Below, in pieces: positions 26,813 through 35,699 of a DNA stretch of 64,000 nt. The DNA is from Deferribacter thermophilus. GTDB lineage: Bacteria > Chrysiogenota > Deferribacteres > Deferribacterales > Deferribacteraceae. The notes beneath the pieces are model-generated. The model was not told where the DNA came from. It worked only from the letters and a program-made list of their open reading frames with translations, and searched no databases. The translations under genes were made by a program, and so were the position numbers. The stretch is from contig NZ_JAPNXM010000001.1 in assembly GCF_049472675.1 (NCBI RefSeq), forward strand, positions 124,001-188,000, read 5' to 3'. How positions within the stretch are numbered: the stretch's first letter is position 1; the number at the start of each line of letters is the position of its first letter.

Positions 26813-28123
26813 ATGAAAGTTGTGATTGTTGGTGGTATTGCTGGTGGTCTTACATGTGCAAGCAATATAAAACGGATGAATAAAGAAATAGATGTAGTGG
26901 TTTTTGAAAAAGGGAAAGATGTTTCTTATGGAGCTTGTGGAATGCCCTATAATTTAATTGATTTAGATAGACCAGTAGAAAAACTTTATGCTTTAAGTTT
27001 TGATGAGATAGTAAAAAATAGGGGTATTGATTATAGATTAAATCATGAAGTCATAGAAGCAGATTTAAAAGAAAAGTATGTAAAAGTTAGAAATGAAGAT
27101 GGAGAGTTTATTGAAAATTATGATATTTTAGTTATTGCTACTGGTGCAAGAGCAAATAGAATTTCGATTTTTAATGACCAAAAAGATAGCTTTTATTTTA
27201 AGACATTAGATGATTTAAGAAGGGTAAAAGATTTTATTAAAAATAATAAAGTCAATAAAGTTTGTTTAATAGGCGCTGGTTATGTAAATTTAGAGGTTGC
27301 AGAGGTTTTAAGAGAGCAAGGCAAGGAAGTCTTTATTTTAGAGAAGATGGATAAAATCTTACCTCAATTTTGCGATGAGATTAGAGAAAAGGTTTATAAA
27401 AAATTAAATGAGAAAGGTGTTCAGTTATATTTAAATGTTGATATAACAGAAAAAGATGTTGGTAAAGTGAAAACAAATATTGGCGACTTTAAAGCTGATA
27501 TGTTTATTGTTTCAGCTGGTGTAACTCCCAATAGTGATCTTTTTGATGTGGATAAAGGGGTAAAAGGTGCAATTATTACTGATAGATATATGCAGACTTC
27601 ACAAAAAGGGGTATATGCAGTTGGTGATGTAACACTTGTATATAATAGGATTATCGATGACAATGTGTATTTTCCACTTGGAACAACTGCGAATAAGCAG
27701 GGTAGAGTGGCTGCATACAACATAGTGCATGGAAATAAAATGAAATTTTATGGTATTGTTCAAACAGCTACTTTTAAACTGTTTGAATATACCGTGGCTA
27801 CTACAGGTTTGAGCGAATTTCAAATGGATGAATTGGGTATTGATTATGAAAAAACAGTTGTAACAACTCGCACGAGAGGTGCTTATCCTGGTGGTGGTAA
27901 AATGACTGTTGTTATTTATCATGATAAAGATGATAGAAAAATTCTTGGTTCTCAAATGGTTGGAGAGGATGTTGTAGCAAAAAGAGTTGATATTATTGCC
28001 ACTGCAATCTCAAATAAAATGACAATAGATGATTTTGCATGGTTAGACTTATCATATTCTCCTCCATTTGCTCCTGTTTGGGATCCTGTTTTAGTTTGTG
28101 CTCAAAAGGCAATAAAAAAATAA
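26813..28123 (+). CDS. CoA-disulfide reductase / NADH oxidase-type flavoprotein
   Basis: FAD- and NAD(P)H-dependent single-cysteine reductase, 436 residues. The N-terminal GGIAGGLTCASN FAD motif is followed by the active-site cysteine in YGACGMPYN (Cys42). The NAD-binding motif is GAGYVNLEVAEVL. CoA-disulfide reductase, persulfide reductase and NADH oxidase activities share this fold; no rhodanese domain is fused, so I favour CoADR. GGAGATAG precedes the ATG. Confidence 0.85.
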   Translation: MKVVIVGGIAGGLTCASNIKRMNKEIDVVVFEKGKDVSYGACGMPYNLIDLDRPVEKLYALSFDEIVKNRGIDYRLNHEVIEADLKEKYVKVRNEDGEFIENYDILVIATGARANRISIFNDQKDSFYFKTLDDLRRVKDFIKNNKVNKVCLIGAGYVNLEVAEVLREQGKEVFILEKMDKILPQFCDEIREKVYKKLNEKGVQLYLNVDITEKDVGKVKTNIGDFKADMFIVSAGVTPNSDLFDVDKGVKGAIITDRYMQTSQKGVYAVGDVTLVYNRIIDDNVYFPLGTTANKQGRVAAYNIVHGNKMKFYGIVQTATFKLFEYTVATTGLSEFQMDELGIDYEKTVVTTRTRGAYPGGGKMTVVIYHDKDDRKILGSQMVGEDVVAKRVDIIATAISNKMTIDDFAWLDLSYSPPFAPVWDPVLVCAQKAIKK

Positions 28124-28135
28124 AGGGGGTAAATT

Positions 28136-28588
28136 ATGTTTAAGCCAAAGAAGATTTTAGTACCAGTAGATTTTTCAGATAGAAGTGAGATCTGTTTGGC
28201 AAAGGCTCTTGAAATCGCGGAAAATGTGGGGTCAAAAATTGTTTTGTTGCATGTGGTTGAAAAGAAAGAAGATGAGCTTTTGAATATGTATTTGTCTAAG
28301 GAGCAATTAGAAAAAATTAATGATGATATTAAAACACATGCTGAAAATCAATTAAATGAACTGATTGCTAAAGTTGGTTCAGGGAAAAGTATCGATATTG
28401 AAAAAAGGGTTGTTTTTGGAATCCCCTATGATGTAATAGTTAGACTGACTGAAGAAGAAGACTTCGACTTAGTTGTTATTGCTTCACATGGTAGAAGTGG
28501 GATCGAAAAATTCTTTTATGGTAGTACTACAGAAAAAGTTGTTAGAAGAGCTGCCTGTTCGGTATTATTGGTTAAAGAGAAAGCTTAA
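28136..28588 (+). CDS. Universal stress protein UspA family
   Basis: A protein of 150 residues, ATP-binding type: ILVPVDFSDRSEICLAKALEIA at the N-terminus and the nucleotide motif ASHGRSGIEKFFYGSTTEKVV near the C-terminus. It lies 12 bases after the CoA-disulfide reductase gene with GGGGGT upstream, so it is probably co-transcribed. The 172 bases after it hold no gene, only a terminator. Confidence 0.92.
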   Translation: MFKPKKILVPVDFSDRSEICLAKALEIAENVGSKIVLLHVVEKKEDELLNMYLSKEQLEKINDDIKTHAENQLNELIAKVGSGKSIDIEKRVVFGIPYDVIVRLTEEEDFDLVVIASHGRSGIEKFFYGSTTEKVVRRAACSVLLVKEKA

Positions 28589-28760
28589 TGAGGGGGTATC
28601 TTACTGCTTTATTAAAATTTGCCCAATGGCAAAACAGTTTTACCATATTCTTAATTAATAATTTTAGTAGTAACTGAATAGGTATTGTACAAGAATTTTG
28701 AGTAAGAATTGAAAAAGAGGTATATTTCCTGTAATCTACTAATATCTATAAAAAGATAAA

Positions 28761-28785
28761 GGGAGAGATTTCCTCTCCCTTTTTT
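28761..28785. terminator. Bidirectional intrinsic terminator between uspA and actP
   Basis: 7-bp stem GGGAGAG/CTCTCCC with loop ATTTC (28761-28779), followed by six T on the plus strand (28780-28785). The minus-strand side is preceded by A-rich sequence that gives a T-rich tail in the other direction. It sits exactly between two convergent genes. Confidence 0.85.
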
Positions 28786-30340
28786 AATGATCACTTGCTT
28801 CTGAAATACCTACACCAAGATATGTTCTGATTTTTTGTTCTTCGAAAATTTTCTCTGCATTTTTATCAGGTGCGATTTTTGAACCAAACCATGCTGCTAA
28901 AAATGCAATTGGTAAAGAAACAATTGTAGGGAACTTATAAGGGAAAATTGGTGCAGGGTTATGTAATAAGTCAACCCATACTGTTGGACTTAAAATAATC
29001 AGTATAGTGGCAGTTAATCCTCCAGCAAGAATTGATAATACTGCGCCAGTAGTGCTTAATTTTTTCCAAACGATAGATAAAAATAAGCTTGGAAAGTTAG
29101 CACTAGCAGCAATAGAGAAAGCTAAAGCAACCATAAATGCAACATTTTGTTTTTGGAAAGCAATACCTAACAGTATAGAAGTTAAACCATAAATTATAGT
29201 TGCTACTCTTGCAGCTTTAAGTCTGCCTTCTTCAGTAACATTCCCCTTTTTAAATGTGCTAACATATAGATCGTTTGCAAGTGCAGCAGAAGCAGCAAGA
29301 GTTAAACCTGCAACAACAGCTAATATTGTTGCAAAAGCAACTGCTGCGATAAATCCTAAGAATGGGGTTCCTCCAAGCAATAGTGCTAGCATAGGAGCAG
29401 CCATATTACCACCTTTACCAATTGATGTAATGGCTGCCTTGCCTACAAGTACAGCAGCTCCGAAACCAACAATAGGAATTATGAGGTAAAAATAACCTAT
29501 AAATGTAGTAGCATAAACTACAGATTTTCTTGCTTCTTTAGCGTTTGGCACTGTAAAGAATCTCATTAAAATATGTGGCAACCCTAGTAATCCAAGCATT
29601 AGTGCTAATCCCAGAGACAATGCTTCAACTGGTCCTTTAACTAATCCACCAGGGTTTAACATTTCTACACCGTATTTAGTTTGTACAGCACCATATAAAT
29701 TCCCAGGATTAAAACCGAATTTTGCTAAAGTTAATAATGTTAAAAGAGTAACACCAAATAGTAACAAACAAGCTTTAATTATCTGTACCCATGTTGTAGC
29801 GAGCATACCACCAAGAACTACATAGATTAGCATTACAACACCAACAATGATTTCAGCCCAGATATAAGGTATACCAAACAAAAGCTCGATTAGTTTTCCA
29901 GAACCTACCATTTGTGCAGTAGTATAGCAAACAAGAACCATTAATCCACTAATAGCTGAGGCTGTTCTAATTGGTCCTTGTTTTAATCTGTAAGCAACAA
30001 CATCAGCAAAACTATATTTACCGAGATTTCTTAAAGGTTCAGCTATTAAAAACATAAGTGCTGGCCAACCAACTAACCAACCAACAGCATAAATCATTCC
30101 GTCATACCCTTTGAGAGCAACAAGACCTGAAATCCCTAAAAAAGAAGCAGCTGACATATAATCCCCTGCTAAAGCAAGACCATTTTGGAAGCCAGTAATA
30201 CCACCGCCTGCAGTATAATAATTGTTTGCTGATTGCTGTTGTTTCCTAGATGCAAACCAAACGATAATCATTGTAAAAATAACTACTAGTATAAAAGAAA
30301 TAATTGCTATAATATTAGGTTCGCCAAATTTATAATCCAT
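28784..30340 (-). CDS. actP: Cation/acetate symporter, sodium:solute symporter family
   Basis: Inner membrane symporter with about thirteen helices in 518 residues. YYTAGGGITGFQNGLALAGDYMSAASFLGI is strongly ActP-like, as is the preceding DUF485 gene (yjcH type). It is expected to import acetate or other short carboxylates with a cation. It ends right at the shared terminator. Confidence 0.92.
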   Translation of the reverse strand: MDYKFGEPNIIAIISFILVVIFTMIIVWFASRKQQQSANNYYTAGGGITGFQNGLALAGDYMSAASFLGISGLVALKGYDGMIYAVGWLVGWPALMFLIAEPLRNLGKYSFADVVAYRLKQGPIRTASAISGLMVLVCYTTAQMVGSGKLIELLFGIPYIWAEIIVGVVMLIYVVLGGMLATTWVQIIKACLLLFGVTLLTLLTLAKFGFNPGNLYGAVQTKYGVEMLNPGGLVKGPVEALSLGLALMLGLLGLPHILMRFFTVPNAKEARKSVVYATTFIGYFYLIIPIVGFGAAVLVGKAAITSIGKGGNMAAPMLALLLGGTPFLGFIAAVAFATILAVVAGLTLAASAALANDLYVSTFKKGNVTEEGRLKAARVATIIYGLTSILLGIAFQKQNVAFMVALAFSIAASANFPSLFLSIVWKKLSTTGAVLSILAGGLTATILIILSPTVWVDLLHNPAPIFPYKFPTIVSLPIAFLAAWFGSKIAPDKNAEKIFEEQKIRTYLGVGISEASDH

Positions 30341-30355
30341 ATTAGAATCCTCCTC

Positions 30356-30655
30356 CTACTCCAATCCCTTTTTTAATTCTTCTACTTCTTTGTCATAAAC
30401 GTTATTTGCCCAAATAACATAGATATAAGTTAAAATCCAAGCAGCAAAGATAACTCCAACTGCCATTATGATACCAACATTAGTGTAAACTCCTACTTTT
30501 TTTGCCATAAATTCTTTGTTGAGAGCTATAAGAAAGATGTAACCATAATAAATTAAAAATAAGACTAAAAGCATAAAATAGCTAAAAGTCCAGCGCTTCC
30601 TTATCAAGTTTTTAAACTTTTCAGACTTTAAAACATTATTGTGTGCTTCTATCAT
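30356..30655 (-). CDS. DUF485 membrane protein (YjcH-like), ActP partner
   Basis: Small inner membrane protein with two helices, 99 residues from ATG 30655. That start is chosen because a near-perfect AAGGAGGTGA site is 8 bases upstream; a longer frame extends past it but would bury that site. The family is nearly always encoded just before actP, as here. Its molecular role is unknown. Confidence 0.88.
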   Translation of the reverse strand: MIEAHNNVLKSEKFKNLIRKRWTFSYFMLLVLFLIYYGYIFLIALNKEFMAKKVGVYTNVGIIMAVGVIFAAWILTYIYVIWANNVYDKEVEELKKGLE

Positions 30656-30703
30656 CTTTTTCACCTCCTTTCTTAAAACAATTTTATAAATTAATAAATA
30701 GTA

Positions 30704-30730
30704 AATAGTATATTGTTTATAAATTGTCAA
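30704..30730 (-). promoter_or_regulatory. Candidate promoter of the DUF485-actP pair
   Basis: On the minus strand a consensus -35 TTGACA (30725-30730) is followed after 15 bases by TACTAT (30704-30709); an alternative -10, TATTTA, lies at 18 bases. The -35 is perfect; the -10 is uncertain. Confidence 0.4.
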
Positions 30731-30993
30731 TATTATTGTAAACTATCTTAAAATATGATTATTTAAACATAACTATTTTTTAGTAATAATTTACAGTATA
30801 CAATTTATTGTTAGTTTATGTACATGTAAGGCTTTGTTTTGAGTTTTAGTAGACTAATATTAGTTGCTAATATTTGTTTAATACTAGGATTTGTTGAATG
30901 CTTAAATTTTAAACAAATGTTTTAGTCGAGAGTTCTAAAAAATATATGTTCAAATAGATTTTAGAAAGTGGGTGTTATGGTTTTGTTATAAAA

Positions 30994-31009
30994 TGGCATG
31001 GAGTTTGTT
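30994..31009 (+). promoter_or_regulatory. Sigma-54-like -24/-12 promoter of the flagellar operon
   Basis: TGGCATG (30994-31000), four bases, then TTGTT (31005-31009) fits the -24/-12 consensus TGGCACG-N4-TTGCW with two mismatches (T for C at one base in each element). Transcription would start near 31020, just before the AAGGAGG site of flgB. The 382-base gap 30656-31037 holds no gene, only this site and the promoter of the divergent DUF485 gene. Confidence 0.5.
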
Positions 31010-31037
31010 ATATATATGTATAAATAAGGAGGTTTAG

Positions 31038-31442
31038 ATGGATCTATTTAAGGCTGTTAATATTGATAAGCTATCTTATGCATTAGATGTAACTTCCTAT
31101 AAGAATAAGGTTATTTCTGAAAATATAGCAAATGTGGATACCCCTTTTTATAAAGCCAAAAAGTTAGATTTTAAAGAAGTTATGCAAAATGTAATGAAAA
31201 GTGGGAAAAAACTTCCTTTAAAAGTAACAGATAAAAAACATATTTCTGCTAATAGTGAAAATTTTTCAGTATCAAATTATGTTAAATACCAGAATAATAT
31301 GTCAGTAAGAAATGATGGGAATGATGTAAATTTAGATTATGAAATGAGTGAGTTAGCTGCAAATGGGATTCTTTATAATATGTTATCCCAGATTGCTGGT
31401 TATGAGTTTACAAGATTAAAAACTTCAATACAGGGTAGATAG
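31038..31442 (+). CDS. flgB: Flagellar basal-body rod protein FlgB
   Basis: Proximal rod subunit, 134 residues. The ENIANVDTPFYKAKKLDFKE region is the conserved rod-protein N-terminal motif. First gene of an eight-gene flagellar run, with AAGGAGG upstream. Secreted by the flagellar export apparatus. Confidence 0.95.
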   Translation: MDLFKAVNIDKLSYALDVTSYKNKVISENIANVDTPFYKAKKLDFKEVMQNVMKSGKKLPLKVTDKKHISANSENFSVSNYVKYQNNMSVRNDGNDVNLDYEMSELAANGILYNMLSQIAGYEFTRLKTSIQGR

Positions 31443-31451
31443 GAGGATTAA

Positions 31452-31856
31452 ATGAGTTTTTTCGATATTCTAAAAATTGCAAGTACAGGATTATCTGCAC
31501 AACGAATCAGGATAAATGTGGTTTCATCAAATTTAGCTAACGCAAATACGACAAAAACAGAGGATGGAACACCTTATCAAAGGAGGGATGTAATATTTAG
31601 GAATATCTTAGATGGTGAGTTAAAGGGTGGTGTTAGAGTAGAAAGGGTAATTAAGGATGAAAAGCCTCCTATATTGAAGTATGAACCAGAACACCCAGAT
31701 GCAAACGAAGAAGGGTATGTAGCATATCCAAATATTAACCCAATTGAAGAAATGGTAAATATGCTTGAGGCTTCAAGAAGTTATGAGGCGAATTTAACAG
31801 TTTTAAATACAACAAAACAGTTGGCTTTAAAGGCTTTAGAGATTGGTAGAGCTTAA
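31452..31856 (+). CDS. flgC: Flagellar basal-body rod protein FlgC
   Basis: Rod subunit, 134 residues. SGLSAQR and VVSSNLANANTTKTEDGTPYQRR form the N-terminal motif. The C-terminal VNMLEASRSYEANLTVLNTTKQL is the rod/hook family signature. It follows flgB by 9 bases, with AGGAGG before the ATG. Confidence 0.96.
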   Translation: MSFFDILKIASTGLSAQRIRINVVSSNLANANTTKTEDGTPYQRRDVIFRNILDGELKGGVRVERVIKDEKPPILKYEPEHPDANEEGYVAYPNINPIEEMVNMLEASRSYEANLTVLNTTKQLALKALEIGRA

Positions 31857-31911
31857 ATTTTTGTGTTGATAGATGAATAAAATATATGTATACTAATTAT
31901 GTGAGGTAAAT

Positions 31912-32214
31912 ATGTCAGAAATAAATAAAGTTAATTTTCTCCTTCCAAATAAACTTGATAATGGCAAAAAAGCTGAAAAGAGCGAATCCAAAAATATTGA
32001 TTTTTCAGAGCTGTTAAAAAATGCTATAAAAGAGGTCAATGATGCTCAACTGCAAGCTGACGAAGCTGTAAAAAAGGTATTGAATGGAGAGACAAAAGAT
32101 ATTCATGAAACAATGATAGCCTTACAAAAAGCAGATGTTTCTTTAAAACTAATGTTAGAGGTTAGGAATAAATTATTAGAAGCATATCAAGAAATTATGA
32201 GGACACAGGTATAA
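31912..32214 (+). CDS. fliE: Flagellar hook-basal body complex protein FliE
   Basis: MS ring-rod junction protein of 100 residues. NFLLPNKL leads into a helical body with FSELLKNAIKEVNDAQLQADEAV and the C-terminal ALQKADVSLKLMLEVRNKLLEAYQEIMR, the usual FliE ending. It follows flgC by 55 bases. Confidence 0.94.
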   Translation: MSEINKVNFLLPNKLDNGKKAEKSESKNIDFSELLKNAIKEVNDAQLQADEAVKKVLNGETKDIHETMIALQKADVSLKLMLEVRNKLLEAYQEIMRTQV

Positions 32215-32229
32215 TAAAATGGATGAAAA

Positions 32230-33897
32230 ATGGCATTAAATGATTTTATTAATCAATTTAAAACAGTTTTTAAAAATTTAACTCTATTTCAAAAAATTTC
32301 AATAATTTCCGCTACTATTGCAGTATTTTTGACTATTTTAATACTTGTTATTTGGGCAAACAAACCAGTCTATAAAACATTATACTCAAATTTATCGTCT
32401 GATGATGCAGCGAAAATTGTTGAAGAGTTAAAAAATGGTAAAGTACCTTATAAACTTGAAAATAATGGCAAAACCATCTTAGTGCCTGAAAAAGATGTTT
32501 ATGATTTGAGATTGAGTTTAGCACAAAAAGGGTTGCCTACAGGAGGAAGTGCTGGATTTGAACTGTTTGATAAATCATCTTTTGGGATATCTGAGTTTGC
32601 TCAAAATGTTAATTATCAGCGAGCAGTTCAAGGGGAATTGGCTAGGACAATTAAAAGTCTTGATGAAGTTGAGGATGCTAGGGTTCATTTAACTTTGCCA
32701 AAGGAAAGAATTTTTGTTTCAGAGGATACTGCTCCTAAAGCTACTGTTGTCTTAAAATTTAGAAATGGTGCTAATATTAGCAGGGAAAATATAAAGGCTA
32801 TTGCATCTTTGGTATCTGGGGCTGTTAAAGGGTTGACTATTGATAATGTTCAGATAATTGATACAAAAGGAAGATTACTAAGTGAATTTTTATCAAAAGA
32901 TTATGAGCCCCTTTTATTAACCCAAACTCAATTAGAATATCAAAAGCATCTAGAAAAAAATCTTGAAAATAAGATTAATAGCATACTTACAAGAGTACTT
33001 GGACCTGACAATGCTGTAGCTAAGGTTACTGCAGAAATAGATTTTACAAAAAAGGTAATATCCAAGGAAGAATATGATCCAAATCCTGTGTTAAGATCAC
33101 AACAAACTGTTGAAATAGAGAGTAAAAATAGCCCAAATGCTCCTGGTGGTGTTCCAGGAGTATCGTCAAATTTGGCAGAGCCTACCAATATTAATGGTGG
33201 TAGTAATTCTGAATATTCTAAAGCAGAAACTACGCAAAACTTTGAAGTTGGTAAAACAGTAATTAATGAAGAAAAACCAATAGGAGAACTAAAAAAGATA
33301 ACCGTTGCTGTTTTACTAAATGATAAGAAAGTTGTAAAACAGGAAGGGAAAAAAAGTAAAGTCGAATATGTCCAGTGGAGTCCTGATGAAATTGATAAAA
33401 TTAAAAAACTGATTGAGTCTGCAGCGGGTATTAATCCTGAAAGAGGTGATAGGATTGAGGTATCTAATATATCTTTTGATACAGCTCATGATATTGAGGT
33501 TTCATCATTTTATGCTAAGCAAGAAAAAATGAATTTAATTTTTATGATTGCCAAGTATGTTGTTGCTTTGGTTATTATATTACTATTTTATCTTTTAATA
33601 GTCAGACCAATATTGAAGCGATTAGAAACGGTTAGAGAGACAGAGGAAGGTACTTTTGTTGCTGCTGGTGCTACTGGAAAAGGGGATACTGTAGATATCA
33701 GTATAGGTGAGGAAATAAAGTTTCCTAAGACTTTAGAGGAATTGGAAAAAGAGATAGAAAGTGAATTGGAAGAAAGCGCACCTGTAGATGTGGATACAGT
33801 GAAAACTAAAGTTATGCTTAAAAAGATTGAAGAAGCTGCAAATGAAGATCCAGAGATGATAGCAAACTTGATAAAAATATGGTTAAAAGGTGGATAA
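32230..33897 (+). CDS. fliF: Flagellar MS-ring protein FliF
   Basis: Forms the inner-membrane MS ring. It has two membrane helices (about 22-45 and 435-455) around a large periplasmic ring-building region. The N-terminal KTLYSNLSSDDAAKIVEEL and PTGGSAGFELFDKSSFGISEFAQNVNYQRAVQGELARTI are typical. A cytoplasmic tail for FliG binding ends the 555-residue protein. The stop is directly followed by the fliG ATG. Confidence 0.96.
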   Translation: MALNDFINQFKTVFKNLTLFQKISIISATIAVFLTILILVIWANKPVYKTLYSNLSSDDAAKIVEELKNGKVPYKLENNGKTILVPEKDVYDLRLSLAQKGLPTGGSAGFELFDKSSFGISEFAQNVNYQRAVQGELARTIKSLDEVEDARVHLTLPKERIFVSEDTAPKATVVLKFRNGANISRENIKAIASLVSGAVKGLTIDNVQIIDTKGRLLSEFLSKDYEPLLLTQTQLEYQKHLEKNLENKINSILTRVLGPDNAVAKVTAEIDFTKKVISKEEYDPNPVLRSQQTVEIESKNSPNAPGGVPGVSSNLAEPTNINGGSNSEYSKAETTQNFEVGKTVINEEKPIGELKKITVAVLLNDKKVVKQEGKKSKVEYVQWSPDEIDKIKKLIESAAGINPERGDRIEVSNISFDTAHDIEVSSFYAKQEKMNLIFMIAKYVVALVIILLFYLLIVRPILKRLETVRETEEGTFVAAGATGKGDTVDISIGEEIKFPKTLEELEKEIESELEESAPVDVDTVKTKVMLKKIEEAANEDPEMIANLIKIWLKGG

Positions 33898-34908
33898 ATG
33901 GCTGAAGAAAAAGAACAGTTGAGTGGAGTTAAGAAGGCAGCTATTTTATTGATAACTCTTGGAGAAGAAGTATCTAGTAAAATAATGGCAGAGCTTGAAG
34001 ATGAAGAAGTTGCTGAAATTTCTAAGGAGATAGCTTTAACAAAAATTGTAGATCCTACTTTAGCTGATGATGTTGTAGAAGAGTTTTACAATATGTATTT
34101 AGCTAAAAAATTTATTTCGAAAGGCGGGCTTGATTATGCCAAGTCTGTTTTGACCAAATCATTGGGGCCTGAAAGAGCAAGGAAGATTATAGATAGACTT
34201 ACAAAACTTTTAGAGCAATCCACTGGTTTTGAATTTTTAACTAAAATCGATCCAAAACAGCTTGCAAAATTTATACAAAATGAGCATCCTCAAACTATTG
34301 CTTTGATATTAGTCCATTTGGATCCATCTCAAGCAGCAGAGGCTTTATCAGAGCTTCCAGAGGATTTAAAAGCTGATGTAGCATTAAGGATTGCCAATTT
34401 ACAAGATATTTCACCTGCAGTTATAAAAACTCTTTCTAAAACTCTCGAAGAGAGATTTGAGTCCATTGGTTCTTATAAAGTTGATGTTGGTGGTGTTAAA
34501 GCTGTTGCTGAAATATTGAATAGAATGGATAGGACTACATCAAAATCAACTCTTGAAAGGTTGGAAAAGGATGCTCCAGAGCTTGTTAGTCAAATAAGAG
34601 ATATGATGTTTACTTTTGATGATATTCGAAGACTTGATAATACAGCTATTCAAGAGATATTAAAGAGAGCAGATAAGAATACATTGACTCTTGCTTTGAA
34701 AGGAGCGGATGAGGAGCTTCAAAATAAATTCTTCTCAAATATGTCAAAGAGAGCTGTAGAAACAATGAAAGAAGAAATGGAGTATATGGGACCTGTAAAA
34801 CTCAAAGAGGTTGAGAAAGCTCAGCATGAAATTGTGCAAATTGTAAGAGAGTTAGATGAAGAAGGCGTAATAAGTATTTCTGGCGGTGAAGAAGAGCAAT
34901 ATGTATAA
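33898..34908 (+). CDS. fliG: Flagellar motor switch protein FliG
   Basis: Rotor protein that couples the MS ring and stator torque. It has 336 residues with all three domains. EHPQTIALILVHLDPSQAAEALSELP is the middle-domain EHPQ motif. The C-terminal domain has MFTFDDIRRLDNTAIQEILKRAD and KGADEELQNKFFSNMSKRA with the torque-generating charged residues. Confidence 0.97.
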   Translation: MAEEKEQLSGVKKAAILLITLGEEVSSKIMAELEDEEVAEISKEIALTKIVDPTLADDVVEEFYNMYLAKKFISKGGLDYAKSVLTKSLGPERARKIIDRLTKLLEQSTGFEFLTKIDPKQLAKFIQNEHPQTIALILVHLDPSQAAEALSELPEDLKADVALRIANLQDISPAVIKTLSKTLEERFESIGSYKVDVGGVKAVAEILNRMDRTTSKSTLERLEKDAPELVSQIRDMMFTFDDIRRLDNTAIQEILKRADKNTLTLALKGADEELQNKFFSNMSKRAVETMKEEMEYMGPVKLKEVEKAQHEIVQIVRELDEEGVISISGGEEEQYV

Positions 34909-34937
34909 TTTACTTGAAATAAAATATCAGGTTATAT

Positions 34938-35699
34938 ATGCCAAAGAAGATAGTACGAGCTGAGGAAAATTATAAAATAGAAAAGTATGATTTTAAGGTT
35001 TACACTACTGTTAAAAAAGGTGTTTCTCAGTTTGTTTTTAAGCCATTTTCTGATGATCAAAAAAGAGAGTATGAAACTGAAAAATCTGTAGAAGAAATTC
35101 ATGAATTAGATGATATAAAAGAATCATCAATATCAGATAAAAATGAAACCGCTACAAATAATAATGATATTGATTTAGAAAAGTTAAAAGAGGTTGCCAG
35201 AAAAGAAGGGTATGAAGAAGGGTATGAAAAAGGGCTTCAAGATGGGCTAAAAAAGATGGAAAATTATAAAAAAAATTATGAAGCCCAGCGAGAAGATTAT
35301 TTAGAGATTTTGAAAAAAGGTGTGAACGAGGCGATTGTAAATATTGAAGAGCTTAAAAAGATGATTTCTGCTTTGGATGAAGAGTTACCTAAACTAATTA
35401 TCAATTATGTAAAGGAGCTCATTGGTATTGAGAGGAAGCTAAACGATGACCTTATCTTATCTGTTTTCAAGAAACATTTTGACAAGGTTAAGAACGCATC
35501 AAAAATCGTTATAATGGTTAATCCTGAAGATGTAGATATATTAAAATCAGAGTATTCTGATTTGGAAATAGTTCCTGATGAATCAGTTTTGAAAGGTGGG
35601 TTTAAAGTAAAAACTAACATTGGGGAGTTTGATTTTACAATTGATACTTTAATTAAAAACTTTGAAAAGACAATCTATGAAGAACTTGAAACTTCTTAA
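34938..35699 (+). CDS. fliH: Flagellar assembly protein FliH
   Basis: Regulator of the FliI export ATPase, 253 residues. The central part has glycine-spaced helix repeats (EGYEEGYEKGLQDGLKK) typical of FliH. The C-terminal domain resembles ATP-synthase stalk proteins (NPEDVDILKSEYSDLEIVPDESVLKGGFKVKT). The stop lies inside the first codons of fliI. Confidence 0.9.
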   Translation: MPKKIVRAEENYKIEKYDFKVYTTVKKGVSQFVFKPFSDDQKREYETEKSVEEIHELDDIKESSISDKNETATNNNDIDLEKLKEVARKEGYEEGYEKGLQDGLKKMENYKKNYEAQREDYLEILKKGVNEAIVNIEELKKMISALDEELPKLIINYVKELIGIERKLNDDLILSVFKKHFDKVKNASKIVIMVNPEDVDILKSEYSDLEIVPDESVLKGGFKVKTNIGEFDFTIDTLIKNFEKTIYEELETS

